In this document: positions 54,181-62,585 of the stretch, piece by piece | How the letters are laid out: every line of letters starts with the position of its first letter | Position numbering within the stretch: position 1 is the stretch's first letter | Position numbers and translations under genes: made by a program | The notes under the pieces: model-generated | What the model was told of the DNA's origin: nothing | Seen by the model: the letters and a program-made list of their open reading frames with translations, nothing else | Databases searched by the model: none | DNA from: Bacteroidia bacterium | Lineage (GTDB): Bacteria > Bacteroidota > Bacteroidia > Flavobacteriales > Flavobacteriaceae | Direction of reading: 5' to 3' | Assembly: GCA_030430385.1 (NCBI GenBank) | Contig: JAUIFO010000002.1 | Location: forward strand, 124,001 to 188,000 | Length of the DNA stretch: 64,000 nt

Positions 54181-55434
54181 TTACACAATCATTCCTGCAG
54201 CAACAGTTTCATTGGTTGCATCATCAACTAAAATAACACTTCCTGTGGTTCTGTTTTCTCTGTACGAATCTACCATTAACGGTTTAGTTGTTCTTATTTT
54301 TACTTTAGAAATGTCATTCATTTTCAATTCCTTGTCCTCATTATTACGCTCAAGAGTGTTTATGTCAAACTTATAAACCACTTCTTTTATCATGGCCTTT
54401 TGTTCATTTGACGTATGACGAATGCTGTATTTTGCTCTTGGCTTCGCTGGATTGTTATGTAACCAACACAACATTACCTCAATGTCTTGAGAGGCTTCGG
54501 GCTTATTATTAGATCTTACAATCATATCACCTCTACTAATATCAATATCATCTTCTAAAGTAACAGAAACAGACATTGGCGCGTAGGCTTCTTCAAGTTT
54601 TTTGTCTAACACATCAATACTTTTAACTCTAGAAGTAAATCCAGAAGGCAGTACAGTTATCTCATCACCAATTCTTAAAATTCCACTCGCAACTCTACCA
54701 GCATAACCTCTATAGTCGCGATGTGCGTCACTTTGTGGTCTAATAACGGTTTGTACAGGGAATCTAGTGTCTACTTTATTAATATCGCTACTAATATGCA
54801 TATTTTCTAAAGTATGTAATAACGGTGCGCCTTGATACCAATCCATGTTTTCAGAACGATTTACTACATTATCTCCCAATAAAGCACTAATAGGTATAAA
54901 TCGAACATCTTTAACCAACATTTTAGAAGAAAACTCTTCAAATTGATTAATAACATTGTTATATGCGTCTTCAGAAAAATCAACCAAATCCATTTTGTTA
55001 ACACAAACAATAACATGAGGGATCTGTAACAGAGAAGCAATAAATGAATGGCGTCTTGTTTGCTCAATAACACCATGTCTAGCATCCACTAAAATAATAG
55101 CTGCATTGGCTGTTGATGCTCCTGTAACCATATTCCTAGTGTATTGAATATGTCCTGGTGTATCTGCTATGATAAATTTACGTTTTGGTGTTGTAAAATA
55201 TCTGTAGGCTACATCTATGGTAATCCCTTGTTCTCTTTCATCTCTTAAACCATCTGTAAACAATGCTAAGTCAACGCCTTCGTGACCTTTCTTTTTGCTT
55301 GTGTTTTCAATGGCTTGTAGTTGATCTTCAAAAATAGATTTAGAGTCATATAGTAAACGTCCTATTAAAGTACTTTTACCATCGTCTACGCTTCCTGCTG
55401 TAGTGAATCTTAATAATTGGTTATTGTCAAGCAT
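54181..55434 (-). CDS. cysN: Sulfate adenylyltransferase large subunit, GTPase
   Basis: CysN is the GTPase partner that drives CysD in making APS from sulfate and ATP. From ATG 55434 (MLDNNQLLRF) it is 417 residues, with the GTPase motifs GSVDDGKST, DTPGH and NKMD and two beta-barrel domains behind. The longer frame to 55515 overlaps cysD and is not the family start. It lies 10 bases after cysD. No cysC fusion is present, since a separate cysC follows upstream. Confidence 0.97.
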   Translation of the reverse strand: MLDNNQLLRFTTAGSVDDGKSTLIGRLLYDSKSIFEDQLQAIENTSKKKGHEGVDLALFTDGLRDEREQGITIDVAYRYFTTPKRKFIIADTPGHIQYTRNMVTGASTANAAIILVDARHGVIEQTRRHSFIASLLQIPHVIVCVNKMDLVDFSEDAYNNVINQFEEFSSKMLVKDVRFIPISALLGDNVVNRSENMDWYQGAPLLHTLENMHISSDINKVDTRFPVQTVIRPQSDAHRDYRGYAGRVASGILRIGDEITVLPSGFTSRVKSIDVLDKKLEEAYAPMSVSVTLEDDIDISRGDMIVRSNNKPEASQDIEVMLCWLHNNPAKPRAKYSIRHTSNEQKAMIKEVVYKFDINTLERNNEDKELKMNDISKVKIRTTKPLMVDSYRENRTTGSVILVDDATNETVAAGMIV

Positions 55435-55444
55435 GCTTCTTCTT

Positions 55445-56350
55445 TTAAAAATACCCTTGTCGTTTTCTATCTTCCATTGCAGATTCAGAACGTTTGTCAT
55501 CACTACGATTTCCACGTTCGGTTTGTCTCATTCCAGAAACTTCGTCCGCTATTTTTTCTAAAGTATCGGCATCAGACTCGATACCTCCAGTAATTGTTAT
55601 ATCTCCTAACGTTCTAAAACGTACTTTTTTAGTGACTACTTCTTCATGGTCTTCTAGAACTAAAAATTCTGAATTTGGTATCCACGAATCCTGTCTCCAA
55701 ACAACTTCACGTTCATGAGCAAAATACAAAGAAGGAATAGCAATATTTTCACGTTTGATGTAGTTCCAGACATCCATTTCGGTCCAATTACTTATCGGAA
55801 AGGCTCTAAAGTGTTCGCCTTCAAAATGCTTTCCATTGAAGATGTTCCAAAGTTCTGGGCGTTGATTTTTAGGATCCCATTGTCCAAAATCGTCACGATG
55901 AGAAAAGAATCGTTCTTTTGCTCTTGCTTTTTCTTCGTCACGTCTTCCTCCACCAATTGCACAATCAACTTTATTAGATTCAATAGCATCTAAAAGTGTG
56001 GTGATTTGCAGCGCATTTCGAGTCGCGTTTTTTCCTTTTTCTTCAGCAACACGACCTTCATCAATAGATTCCTGAACAGAACCCACAATAAGTTGAACTC
56101 CTAAATCTTTAATAATATCGTCTCGAAACTTTATGGTTTCAGGAAAATTATGCCCTGTATCCACGTGCATTAAAGGAAAAGGAATTTTAGCTGGGTAAAA
56201 TGCTTTTTTGGCTAAATGCGTAACTAAGATAGAATCTTTTCCTCCTGAAAATAATATTACAGGGTTATCAAATTGTGCCCATACTTCACGCAAAACAAAT
56301 ATAGCTTCGCTTTCTAATTCATCTAAATAATTTAAATAATACTTACTCAT
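55445..56350 (-). CDS. cysD: Sulfate adenylyltransferase small subunit
   Basis: CysD makes adenosine 5'-phosphosulfate from sulfate and ATP. The 301-residue protein has the PP-loop FSGGKDS (34-40), the CAIGGGRRDEEKARAKER segment and FPISNWTEMDVWNYI. It overlaps cysC by 4 bases and is followed by cysN. Confidence 0.98.
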   Translation of the reverse strand: MSKYYLNYLDELESEAIFVLREVWAQFDNPVILFSGGKDSILVTHLAKKAFYPAKIPFPLMHVDTGHNFPETIKFRDDIIKDLGVQLIVGSVQESIDEGRVAEEKGKNATRNALQITTLLDAIESNKVDCAIGGGRRDEEKARAKERFFSHRDDFGQWDPKNQRPELWNIFNGKHFEGEHFRAFPISNWTEMDVWNYIKRENIAIPSLYFAHEREVVWRQDSWIPNSEFLVLEDHEEVVTKKVRFRTLGDITITGGIESDADTLEKIADEVSGMRQTERGNRSDDKRSESAMEDRKRQGYF

Positions 56351-56946
56351 TGTAACTCTGACAATTTTGGTGTTATATAATCAACGATTCTCTGTGCTGC
56401 TTCATCAACAGATTCGTCTTCGGTTTTAATTTCTATATCTGGGTTTTCAGGTGCCTCATAAGGTGCCGAAATTCCAGTCATATTTTTAATTTCACCAGCA
56501 CGTGCTTTTTTATAAAGCCCTTTAACATCTCTACGCTCACACTCTTCAATGCTAGTGTTTATAAAAATCTCGACAAAGTTAACATCTTTGACGATACTTT
56601 TAATGTTCTGACGGTCTTTTTTATAAGGCGACACAAATGCAGCTAAAACGACTAATCCTGCATCAACCATTAAATTAGCAATTTCAGCAATTCTTCTAAT
56701 GTTCTCTGTTCTATCTTCTGGAGAGAACGTTAGATCATTATTGATTCCTTTTCTAATATTATCGCCATCAAGTGTATAGGTTTTTATACCTTGATGAAAT
56801 AGTTTTTGCTCAACCACATTAGCAATGGTAGATTTACCAGAGCCTGAAAGCCCTGTAAACCATAACAAAAACGAGTTGTGTTCATTAGCCTTAAGTCTAT
56901 CTTCTTTAGAAATTTGATAGCTATGCGGAACAATATGTTTTGACAT
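56347..56946 (-). CDS. cysC: Adenylylsulfate kinase
   Basis: CysC phosphorylates APS to PAPS, the sulfate donor for sulfotransferases. The 199-residue protein has the P-loop GLSGSGKST (32-40), the DGDNIRKGIN segment and FSPEDRTENIRR. It lies 1 base after the DUF2061 gene and overlaps cysD by 4 bases, so the order on the transcript is DUF2061, cysC, cysD, cysN. Confidence 0.98.
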   Translation of the reverse strand: MSKHIVPHSYQISKEDRLKANEHNSFLLWFTGLSGSGKSTIANVVEQKLFHQGIKTYTLDGDNIRKGINNDLTFSPEDRTENIRRIAEIANLMVDAGLVVLAAFVSPYKKDRQNIKSIVKDVNFVEIFINTSIEECERRDVKGLYKKARAGEIKNMTGISAPYEAPENPDIEIKTEDESVDEAAQRIVDYITPKLSELQ

Positions 56947-56947
56947 G

Positions 56948-57403
56948 TTATTGCTTTTTTCTATTGAAAAATTGTCTAACTCTTCCTAAAGGAAGTTGTA
57001 TCCAAAGTCTTTCGTGTAAATAATATAATACGAATTTCGTAAATAATTCTGTTAGTGCAATAAACAATGCTATCTGATCAAAAGATTCTAAAACTGATCC
57101 TGATATAATAAAGGTCATTGTTGTTGCGATGATTCGCCATGAAATTGTTTTTTGTAGCGTTTGCTTTTTAGTGACTTCTTTATTAGAAAGGCGCTTTTGC
57201 CAAACCCTTTCATGTAGATAGTATACTATAAATTTTATCAAAAACTCTATCGTTCCAATTTTAATTGCGCTATCTATACTACAATCTCCACTCAAGCACG
57301 TAATTAAAAGCACAACAAGAATCGTGTCGGCAGTAGCAACAATTCGCCATGAAACACCTTTTATAAGGCTTCTAATATGAGATTCTTGTTTATAAGTGGT
57401 CAT
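56948..57403 (-). CDS. DUF2061 membrane protein with two repeats
   Basis: The 151-residue protein is a tandem of two DUF2061 units (about 8-70 and 78-140), each with SWRI and IAT followed by a helix (SWRIVATADTILVVLL; SWRIIATTMTFIISG) and a second helix ending in YYLHERVW or YYLHERLW. It has four membrane helices with clear internal symmetry. It sits between cysQ and cysC, where DUF2061 genes are repeatedly found in other bacteria. No function is established. Confidence 0.9.
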   Translation of the reverse strand: MTTYKQESHIRSLIKGVSWRIVATADTILVVLLITCLSGDCSIDSAIKIGTIEFLIKFIVYYLHERVWQKRLSNKEVTKKQTLQKTISWRIIATTMTFIISGSVLESFDQIALFIALTELFTKFVLYYLHERLWIQLPLGRVRQFFNRKKQ

Positions 57404-57418
57404 CTATATCATTTTATA

Positions 57419-58216
57419 TTACTTTGAAACCACAAACCAAGGGTTCAATAAATTCTCTTTGTTGTATAATAATGGTTGATTTGTTGCTTTTGAGATCACT
57501 TCAATTCCAACTGCATTACAAATAGCTTGACCAGCTGCAGTATCCCATTCCATTGTTGGTGCGAATCTAGGATAAATGTCGGCATTTCCTTCGGCTACTA
57601 AACAAAATTTTAAGGAACTTCCTTTTGATACAACTTCAGTGTCTTTTCCTGTAGATTTTATAGACGCTATAAAATCTAAGGTTTCATCACTCATATGAGA
57701 ACGACTTCCTACGATTTGAACCGTTTCACCGTTTCCGTCTTTAGGTTCTAATACTGAAAGCTTATTTTGTATATCAACTATTGACGTTAAGTGAGTGTCT
57801 AGTTGAGCTTTAAATCCCTTTGAAGCATTTACATCTCCAATGTATAACAATTTAGACGCAGGAACATAAATCACTCCAAAAACAGGTCTTCCGTTTTTAA
57901 CTAAAGCAATATTTACCGTAAATTCTCCATTGCGTTTTATAAATTCTTTTGTGCCATCTACAGGGTCAACAACCCAGCATATGTTCCAGTGTTTTCGCTC
58001 AGAATAATCAACCTGTTTATTTTCTTCACTAATAATAGGAATATTCGTGGTTTTCAAAAAAGAGTTTATAACATCATTAGCTTTTTTGTCTGCTTCCGTT
58101 AATGGCGATTTATCATCTTTTATTTCAACATCAAAAGCAGAGTCATAAACCTCCATAATCACTTTTCCTGCTTCTAATGAAGCTTTAATAGCTGTTTCTA
58201 AATTCTTATTGTTCAT
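57419..58216 (-). CDS. cysQ: 3'(2'),5'-bisphosphate nucleotidase CysQ
   Basis: CysQ removes the 3'-phosphate from PAP, the by-product of sulfotransferases, giving AMP. The 265-residue protein has the metal-site motifs WVVDPVDGTKEF (about 90-101) and MEWDTAAGQAIC (about 220-232) and the SEENK segment (62-66) of the inositol monophosphatase fold. It overlaps rfbD by 4 bases, joining PAPS recycling to rhamnose synthesis in one transcript. Confidence 0.95.
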   Translation of the reverse strand: MNNKNLETAIKASLEAGKVIMEVYDSAFDVEIKDDKSPLTEADKKANDVINSFLKTTNIPIISEENKQVDYSERKHWNICWVVDPVDGTKEFIKRNGEFTVNIALVKNGRPVFGVIYVPASKLLYIGDVNASKGFKAQLDTHLTSIVDIQNKLSVLEPKDGNGETVQIVGSRSHMSDETLDFIASIKSTGKDTEVVSKGSSLKFCLVAEGNADIYPRFAPTMEWDTAAGQAICNAVGIEVISKATNQPLLYNKENLLNPWFVVSK

Positions 58217-59064
58217 AAACTTTTAATTGACTTTTCTAAGCTATCTCTCCAGTAAGGTATTGAGACATTTAGTTCCTTTTTTATTTTCTCTTTATTTAAA
58301 ACACTAAATCCTGGGCGTTTGGCTAACGTAGGAAAATCATTAGTACTGATAGGGTTTATATTTATTTTACTATTTGTAATATCGAAAATTGCTTTAGCAA
58401 AATCATACCAACTTGCAACACCTTCGTTACTGTAATGGTAAACGCCGTAGGCTTTTTGGTCTTCACTAATAATTTTTAGAATCACATGAGCCAAATCTTT
58501 GGCATATGTTGGAGTGCCTATTTGATCTGAAACAACGTTAATTTCGTCTTTCGTTTTTTCAAGTCTAAGCATTGTTTTTAAAAAATTATGACTGAATTCA
58601 GAATATAGCCATGACGTTCTAATAATGAAAAACGACTTACAGTGTTTGATTAAGGCTTGTTCTCCATCTAATTTTGTACGACCATAGACGCCTAATGGGT
58701 TGGCTACATCTTTTTCTACATAAGCCTCTGAAGACGATCCATCAAAGATAAAGTCGGTAGAAACATGAATGAGTTTAATGTTGTGCTTCTCTGAAGCTTC
58801 TGCTAACTTCATTACAGCAGTTGTATTAATACTGCGAGCAAGTTCAGCTTCAGTTTCAGCTTTGTCTACATTCGTATATGCAGCGCAATTAATACACCAA
58901 TCGAAGGAATTCTTATTAAAAAAACGATCTACTTGTGAAGCATTAGAGATATCAAAATTGGTTTTGTTCGTAAAAACAAACTTTAAGTTTGGATATTTAT
59001 CTTGGAGTGCTTGTAATGATAATCCTAATTGACCATTTGCACCAGTTACTAAAATTTGCTTCAT
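58213..59064 (-). CDS. rfbD: dTDP-4-dehydrorhamnose reductase
   Basis: RfbD makes dTDP-L-rhamnose from the 4-keto sugar with NADPH. The 283-residue protein has TGANGQLGLSL (7-17), the catalytic VYGRTKLDGEQ segment with Tyr and Lys, and the NPISTNDFPTLAKRPGFSVL stretch near the end. It lies between rfbC and cysQ, with 4-base overlaps on both sides. Confidence 0.97.
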   Translation of the reverse strand: MKQILVTGANGQLGLSLQALQDKYPNLKFVFTNKTNFDISNASQVDRFFNKNSFDWCINCAAYTNVDKAETEAELARSINTTAVMKLAEASEKHNIKLIHVSTDFIFDGSSSEAYVEKDVANPLGVYGRTKLDGEQALIKHCKSFFIIRTSWLYSEFSHNFLKTMLRLEKTKDEINVVSDQIGTPTYAKDLAHVILKIISEDQKAYGVYHYSNEGVASWYDFAKAIFDITNSKININPISTNDFPTLAKRPGFSVLNKEKIKKELNVSIPYWRDSLEKSIKSL

Positions 59065-59606
59065 AACCTGGCATCTTGAAATATTGGAAGGCGTATGTCC
59101 TTATCGGAAATAATCAAATCATTATGTTCTAGTTTCCAATCAATGTTTAATGTGCTATCATTGTAAATAATTCCTCCTTCTGAAGCTTTATTATAATAAT
59201 TATCACATTTGTAGGAAAATATAGCTTGTTCGCTCAGCACCAAAAATCCATGGGCAAAACCTCTAGGAATAAACAGTTGCTTTTTATTGTCTTCAGAAAG
59301 TTCAACCGAGATATGCTTGCCAAAAGTTTTAGAGTTTTTTCTTATGTCAACAGCGACATCTAAAACACTACCTTTTAAAACCCTTACTAATTTTGCCTGG
59401 GCATGTTCTCCTGTTTGATAATGAAGACCTCTTAAAACACCTCTAGTAGAAAAGGATTCATTGTCTTGAACAAAATTGACGTTTAGATTTAAGCTGTTAT
59501 TAAATGTGTTTTGATTGAAACTCTCCATAAAGTAGCCTCTATTATCTTCAAACACTCTTGGCTCAATTATGAAACATCCGTCAAGTATTGTTTCTTCTAT
59601 TTTCAT
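59061..59606 (-). CDS. rfbC: dTDP-4-dehydrorhamnose 3,5-epimerase
   Basis: RfbC flips carbons 3 and 5 of dTDP-4-keto-6-deoxyglucose. The 181-residue protein is a cupin with the GVLRGLHYQ segment, holding the catalytic His, and [12 protein letters not shown] later. It overlaps rfbA and rfbD by 4 bases each. Confidence 0.97.
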   Translation of the reverse strand: MKIEETILDGCFIIEPRVFEDNRGYFMESFNQNTFNNSLNLNVNFVQDNESFSTRGVLRGLHYQTGEHAQAKLVRVLKGSVLDVAVDIRKNSKTFGKHISVELSEDNKKQLFIPRGFAHGFLVLSEQAIFSYKCDNYYNKASEGGIIYNDSTLNIDWKLEHNDLIISDKDIRLPIFQDARL

Positions 59607-60472
59607 TTCTTGTGCTTAAGAAGTCCTAATAAGTTTTTTCCGTAACCGCTTTTTAGAAGCGGTTCTGCTAAGGCTTTAAATTCATGTTCAGAAATATAAC
59701 CCATTTCATATGCAGCTGCCTCTATAGAGCCTACTTTTAGGCCTTGACGCTCTTCAATAACCTCAACAAACTGTGATGCTTGCATTAACGATTGAAACGT
59801 TCCTGTATCTAGCCATGCTGTGCCACGATCTAAAATACTAACGCTTAATTTATTTTGAGCAAGGTAAGCTTTGTTGACGTCTGTTATTTCTAATTCTCCT
59901 CTATGACTTGGTTTGATCTGCTTAGCAATGTCTACCACAGAATTGTCATAAAAATAAATTCCCGGAACAGCGAAGTTAGATTTAGGTTTTTTTGGCTTCT
60001 CTTCAATTGATATAGCTTGTCCTTCATCATTAAACTCTACAACACCATATCGTTCTGGGTCATGAACACGATACGCATAAATAATACCTCCAATAGGGTT
60101 ATTATTTGCTTGCAATAATTTAGACAGTCCTGAGCCGTAAAAAATATTATCTCCTAAAATGAGTGCTACTTTATCATTTCCAATAAAATCAGCGCCAATA
60201 ATAAATGCTTCAGCAAGGCCGTTTGGGTCTTTTTGTTCAGCATATTCAAACTTACAACCGTATTGCTTACCATCACCAAGTAGTCTTTTAAATAAGGGTA
60301 AGTCTTTAGGTGTAGAAATAATAAGTATTTCGTTAATTCCTGAATACATTAATGTAGACAAAGGATAGTATATCATTGGCTTATCGTAAACAGGCATAAG
60401 TTGTTTACTTATTGATAATGTAAGAGGGTGAAGTCTTGTACCAGATCCTCCAGCTAAAATAATTCCCTTCAT
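59603..60472 (-). CDS. rfbA: Glucose-1-phosphate thymidylyltransferase
   Basis: RfbA makes dTDP-glucose from glucose 1-phosphate and dTTP. The 289-residue short-form protein has [11 protein letters not shown] (8-18), the [11 protein letters not shown] segment, and [11 protein letters not shown]. It lies 2 bases after rfbB. It has no beta-helix, unlike the enzyme at 14.5 kb. Confidence 0.98.
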   Translation of the reverse strand: MKGIILAGGSGTRLHPLTLSISKQLMPVYDKPMIYYPLSTLMYSGINEILIISTPKDLPLFKRLLGDGKQYGCKFEYAEQKDPNGLAEAFIIGADFIGNDKVALILGDNIFYGSGLSKLLQANNNPIGGIIYAYRVHDPERYGVVEFNDEGQAISIEEKPKKPKSNFAVPGIYFYDNSVVDIAKQIKPSHRGELEITDVNKAYLAQNKLSVSILDRGTAWLDTGTFQSLMQASQFVEVIEERQGLKVGSIEAAAYEMGYISEHEFKALAEPLLKSGYGKNLLGLLKHKK

Positions 60473-60474
60473 CT

Positions 60475-61530
60475 TTATCCGTATTGTTTTTGATAGTATG
60501 ATTTATAAGCTCCATTGGTTATACTATTCAACCAAGGCTCATTATTTAAATACCAATTAATTGTTAATTCTAAACCTTCTTCGAAAGTCACAGAAGGTGT
60601 CCAGCCTAATTCATCTTTTATTTTTGAAGCATCAATGGCATATCTTAAATCATGACCAGGTCTGTCCTTAACAAAAGTGATTAATTTTTCAGACGAACCA
60701 ATTTCTCTGTTTAATTTTTGATCCATTTGACGACATAAAAGCTTTACTAAGTCTATGTTCTTCCACTCGTTAAAACCTCCAATATTATACGTTTCTCCAA
60801 GTTTCCCTTTATGAAACACCAAGTCAATAGCTATAGCGTGATCTTTTACATACAACCAATCTCGAGTGTAGTTTCCGTCGCCATAAACTGGTAAGGGTTT
60901 ATGGTTTATAATATTATTGATAAAAAGAGGAATTAATTTTTCAGGAAATTGATTTTGACCATAGTTATTAGAACAATTGGTTATCACATAAGGCAAATTG
61001 TAGGTTTCGCCATAAGCTCTTACAAAATGATCTGAACTTGCTTTAGAAGCTGAATAAGGCGAATTAGGATCATACGATGTGGTTTCTGTAAAAAGCCCTG
61101 TTTCTCCTAATGTTCCGTAAACTTCATCTGTGCTTATATGATAAAATAACTTCTCTTGAAAATCACCCTGCCAACAAGATCTAAATGCATTGAGTAAAAT
61201 CATAGTTCCAATCACATTTGTTTTTACAAATGCTAATGGATCAGAAATAGAGCGATCTACATGAGATTCAGCAGCTAAATGGATAACACTATCAAATTTA
61301 TGAGTCTCAAAAATGTTTTGAATAAATACATCATCTGTTATGTCTCCTTTTATAAAAGCATAATTTGGTGCGTCTTCAATATCTTTAAGGTTTTCTAAAT
61401 TCCCTGCATAGGTTAAAGCATCAAGATTGAAAATATGATAATTAGGATACTTTTTAACAAATAATCTTACAACATGAGACCCTATAAAACCTGCGCCACC
61501 TGTAATTAAAATTTTCTTTTTAATACTCAT
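60475..61530 (-). CDS. rfbB: dTDP-glucose 4,6-dehydratase
   Basis: RfbB turns dTDP-glucose into the 4-keto-6-deoxy sugar. The 351-residue protein has [12 protein letters not shown] (10-21), the STDEVYG motif with catalytic Asp and Glu, the YSASK motif and [13 protein letters not shown]. It overlaps the chain-length gene by 11 bases and is first of the rfbBACD set. Confidence 0.98.
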   Translation of the reverse strand: MSIKKKILITGGAGFIGSHVVRLFVKKYPNYHIFNLDALTYAGNLENLKDIEDAPNYAFIKGDITDDVFIQNIFETHKFDSVIHLAAESHVDRSISDPLAFVKTNVIGTMILLNAFRSCWQGDFQEKLFYHISTDEVYGTLGETGLFTETTSYDPNSPYSASKASSDHFVRAYGETYNLPYVITNCSNNYGQNQFPEKLIPLFINNIINHKPLPVYGDGNYTRDWLYVKDHAIAIDLVFHKGKLGETYNIGGFNEWKNIDLVKLLCRQMDQKLNREIGSSEKLITFVKDRPGHDLRYAIDASKIKDELGWTPSVTFEEGLELTINWYLNNEPWLNSITNGAYKSYYQKQYG

Positions 61531-62575
61531 AACTGTTTACAAATGTGATTGTCTTTCTTACAATGAAAACGCAACAAAGTGCAATAAATGCTAAAATTGG
61601 AAATATAATAACGTATTTGTTTAAAAAAGAATCGTCAGTGCTTCCAACTTCCTGAAAGCCAGAAACGGTATCAAAAAACACATCCTCTTCAATCTTTCTT
61701 TCTTCTAAAACTCTTAATTCATCTCTAAGTTTAAGCTCTTTGTTAAGTAATTCAAACTCTTTAGTACTTGATTTTTCAGGCTCAACGGTTAGTCTTTCAC
61801 TTAAGCTAATAGATGTTGATCTTGATTTAGACTCTTCCTCAAGAACATTAATATAAACTTGTTGTAGAGAATCTATTGATCTAATAGAGGCTAATACCGC
61901 TTGTTTTTGTATGTAAATTAAAGAGTCTCTCTTCTTCATTTTCTTTTCAGAATACGTGTTCTTAAACGAAGAGTTTAAGCCTTCTTCTAAGTTTTTAAAA
62001 ATGTCTTTCTTTTTTGCTTCAACTGTAATTTCAAAGAAGTCGGACGAGTAGATGTTTCTGTTTTCAATAAAATCATCATAACTTATTTCCTGAGCTCTTA
62101 TACTATCAAGAGATTTTAGGTAGGTGTCGTATTGTTTTATCTTTTCATTTTCACTTTCTGGACCAATATTAATTTCGAACTTATTAATCATCTTCGCGTC
62201 CTCAACATTTATTGAAAACACATCTGCAACACCATCATAATCTTGGTTACTAATAAGTGCATTAAAATAATTGATGTTGTTAACTAATTGGTATTTCGAG
62301 TCAAAATAAGGCTTAACAAACATTGAAGACTTAAATGTAGGTGTCTTTACTTTTTGTACTGCATAACCCGCAATTGCAGCAATAAGAACCACAACAGCAA
62401 TGATTTTAAAATTGTCGATTATTGTCTTTAAAATAAAAACAAAAATTGATAAAATGCCTTTAAAAATCGATTTAAAGAAGTTGAATATTCTTGCGAAAAA
62501 GTTTCCTATAAAATTTAAAAATACAATTAAGTCAACTTCTTCTTCTCTATCCCTTTCAGGTGTAGTATTACTCAT
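61520..62575 (-). CDS. Polysaccharide chain-length determinant (Wzz/PCP family)
   Basis: The 351-residue protein has a charged N-terminus, an amphipathic stretch (about 15-48), one membrane helix (about 52-72), a periplasmic domain with coiled coil (about 215-290) and a second helix near the end (about 325-345). This is the polysaccharide co-polymerase pattern that sets chain length with the Wzy polymerase. It lies 10 bases after the DUF6909 gene and before rfbB. It has no cytoplasmic kinase domain. Confidence 0.85.
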   Translation of the reverse strand: MSNTTPERDREEEVDLIVFLNFIGNFFARIFNFFKSIFKGILSIFVFILKTIIDNFKIIAVVVLIAAIAGYAVQKVKTPTFKSSMFVKPYFDSKYQLVNNINYFNALISNQDYDGVADVFSINVEDAKMINKFEINIGPESENEKIKQYDTYLKSLDSIRAQEISYDDFIENRNIYSSDFFEITVEAKKKDIFKNLEEGLNSSFKNTYSEKKMKKRDSLIYIQKQAVLASIRSIDSLQQVYINVLEEESKSRSTSISLSERLTVEPEKSSTKEFELLNKELKLRDELRVLEERKIEEDVFFDTVSGFQEVGSTDDSFLNKYVIIFPILAFIALCCVFIVRKTITFVNSYEY

Positions 62576-62585
62576 GGTTTTACTT

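Noticed and set aside
54864..55085. Alternative minus-strand frame of 73 codons inside cysN
   Set aside because: Fully inside the cysN frame, with Leu-rich content typical of a shadow frame.
55434..55515. Longer cysN start giving 27 more residues
   Set aside because: These bases lie in the cysD gene and the extra residues do not fit the family; MLDNNQLL at 55434 is the usual start.
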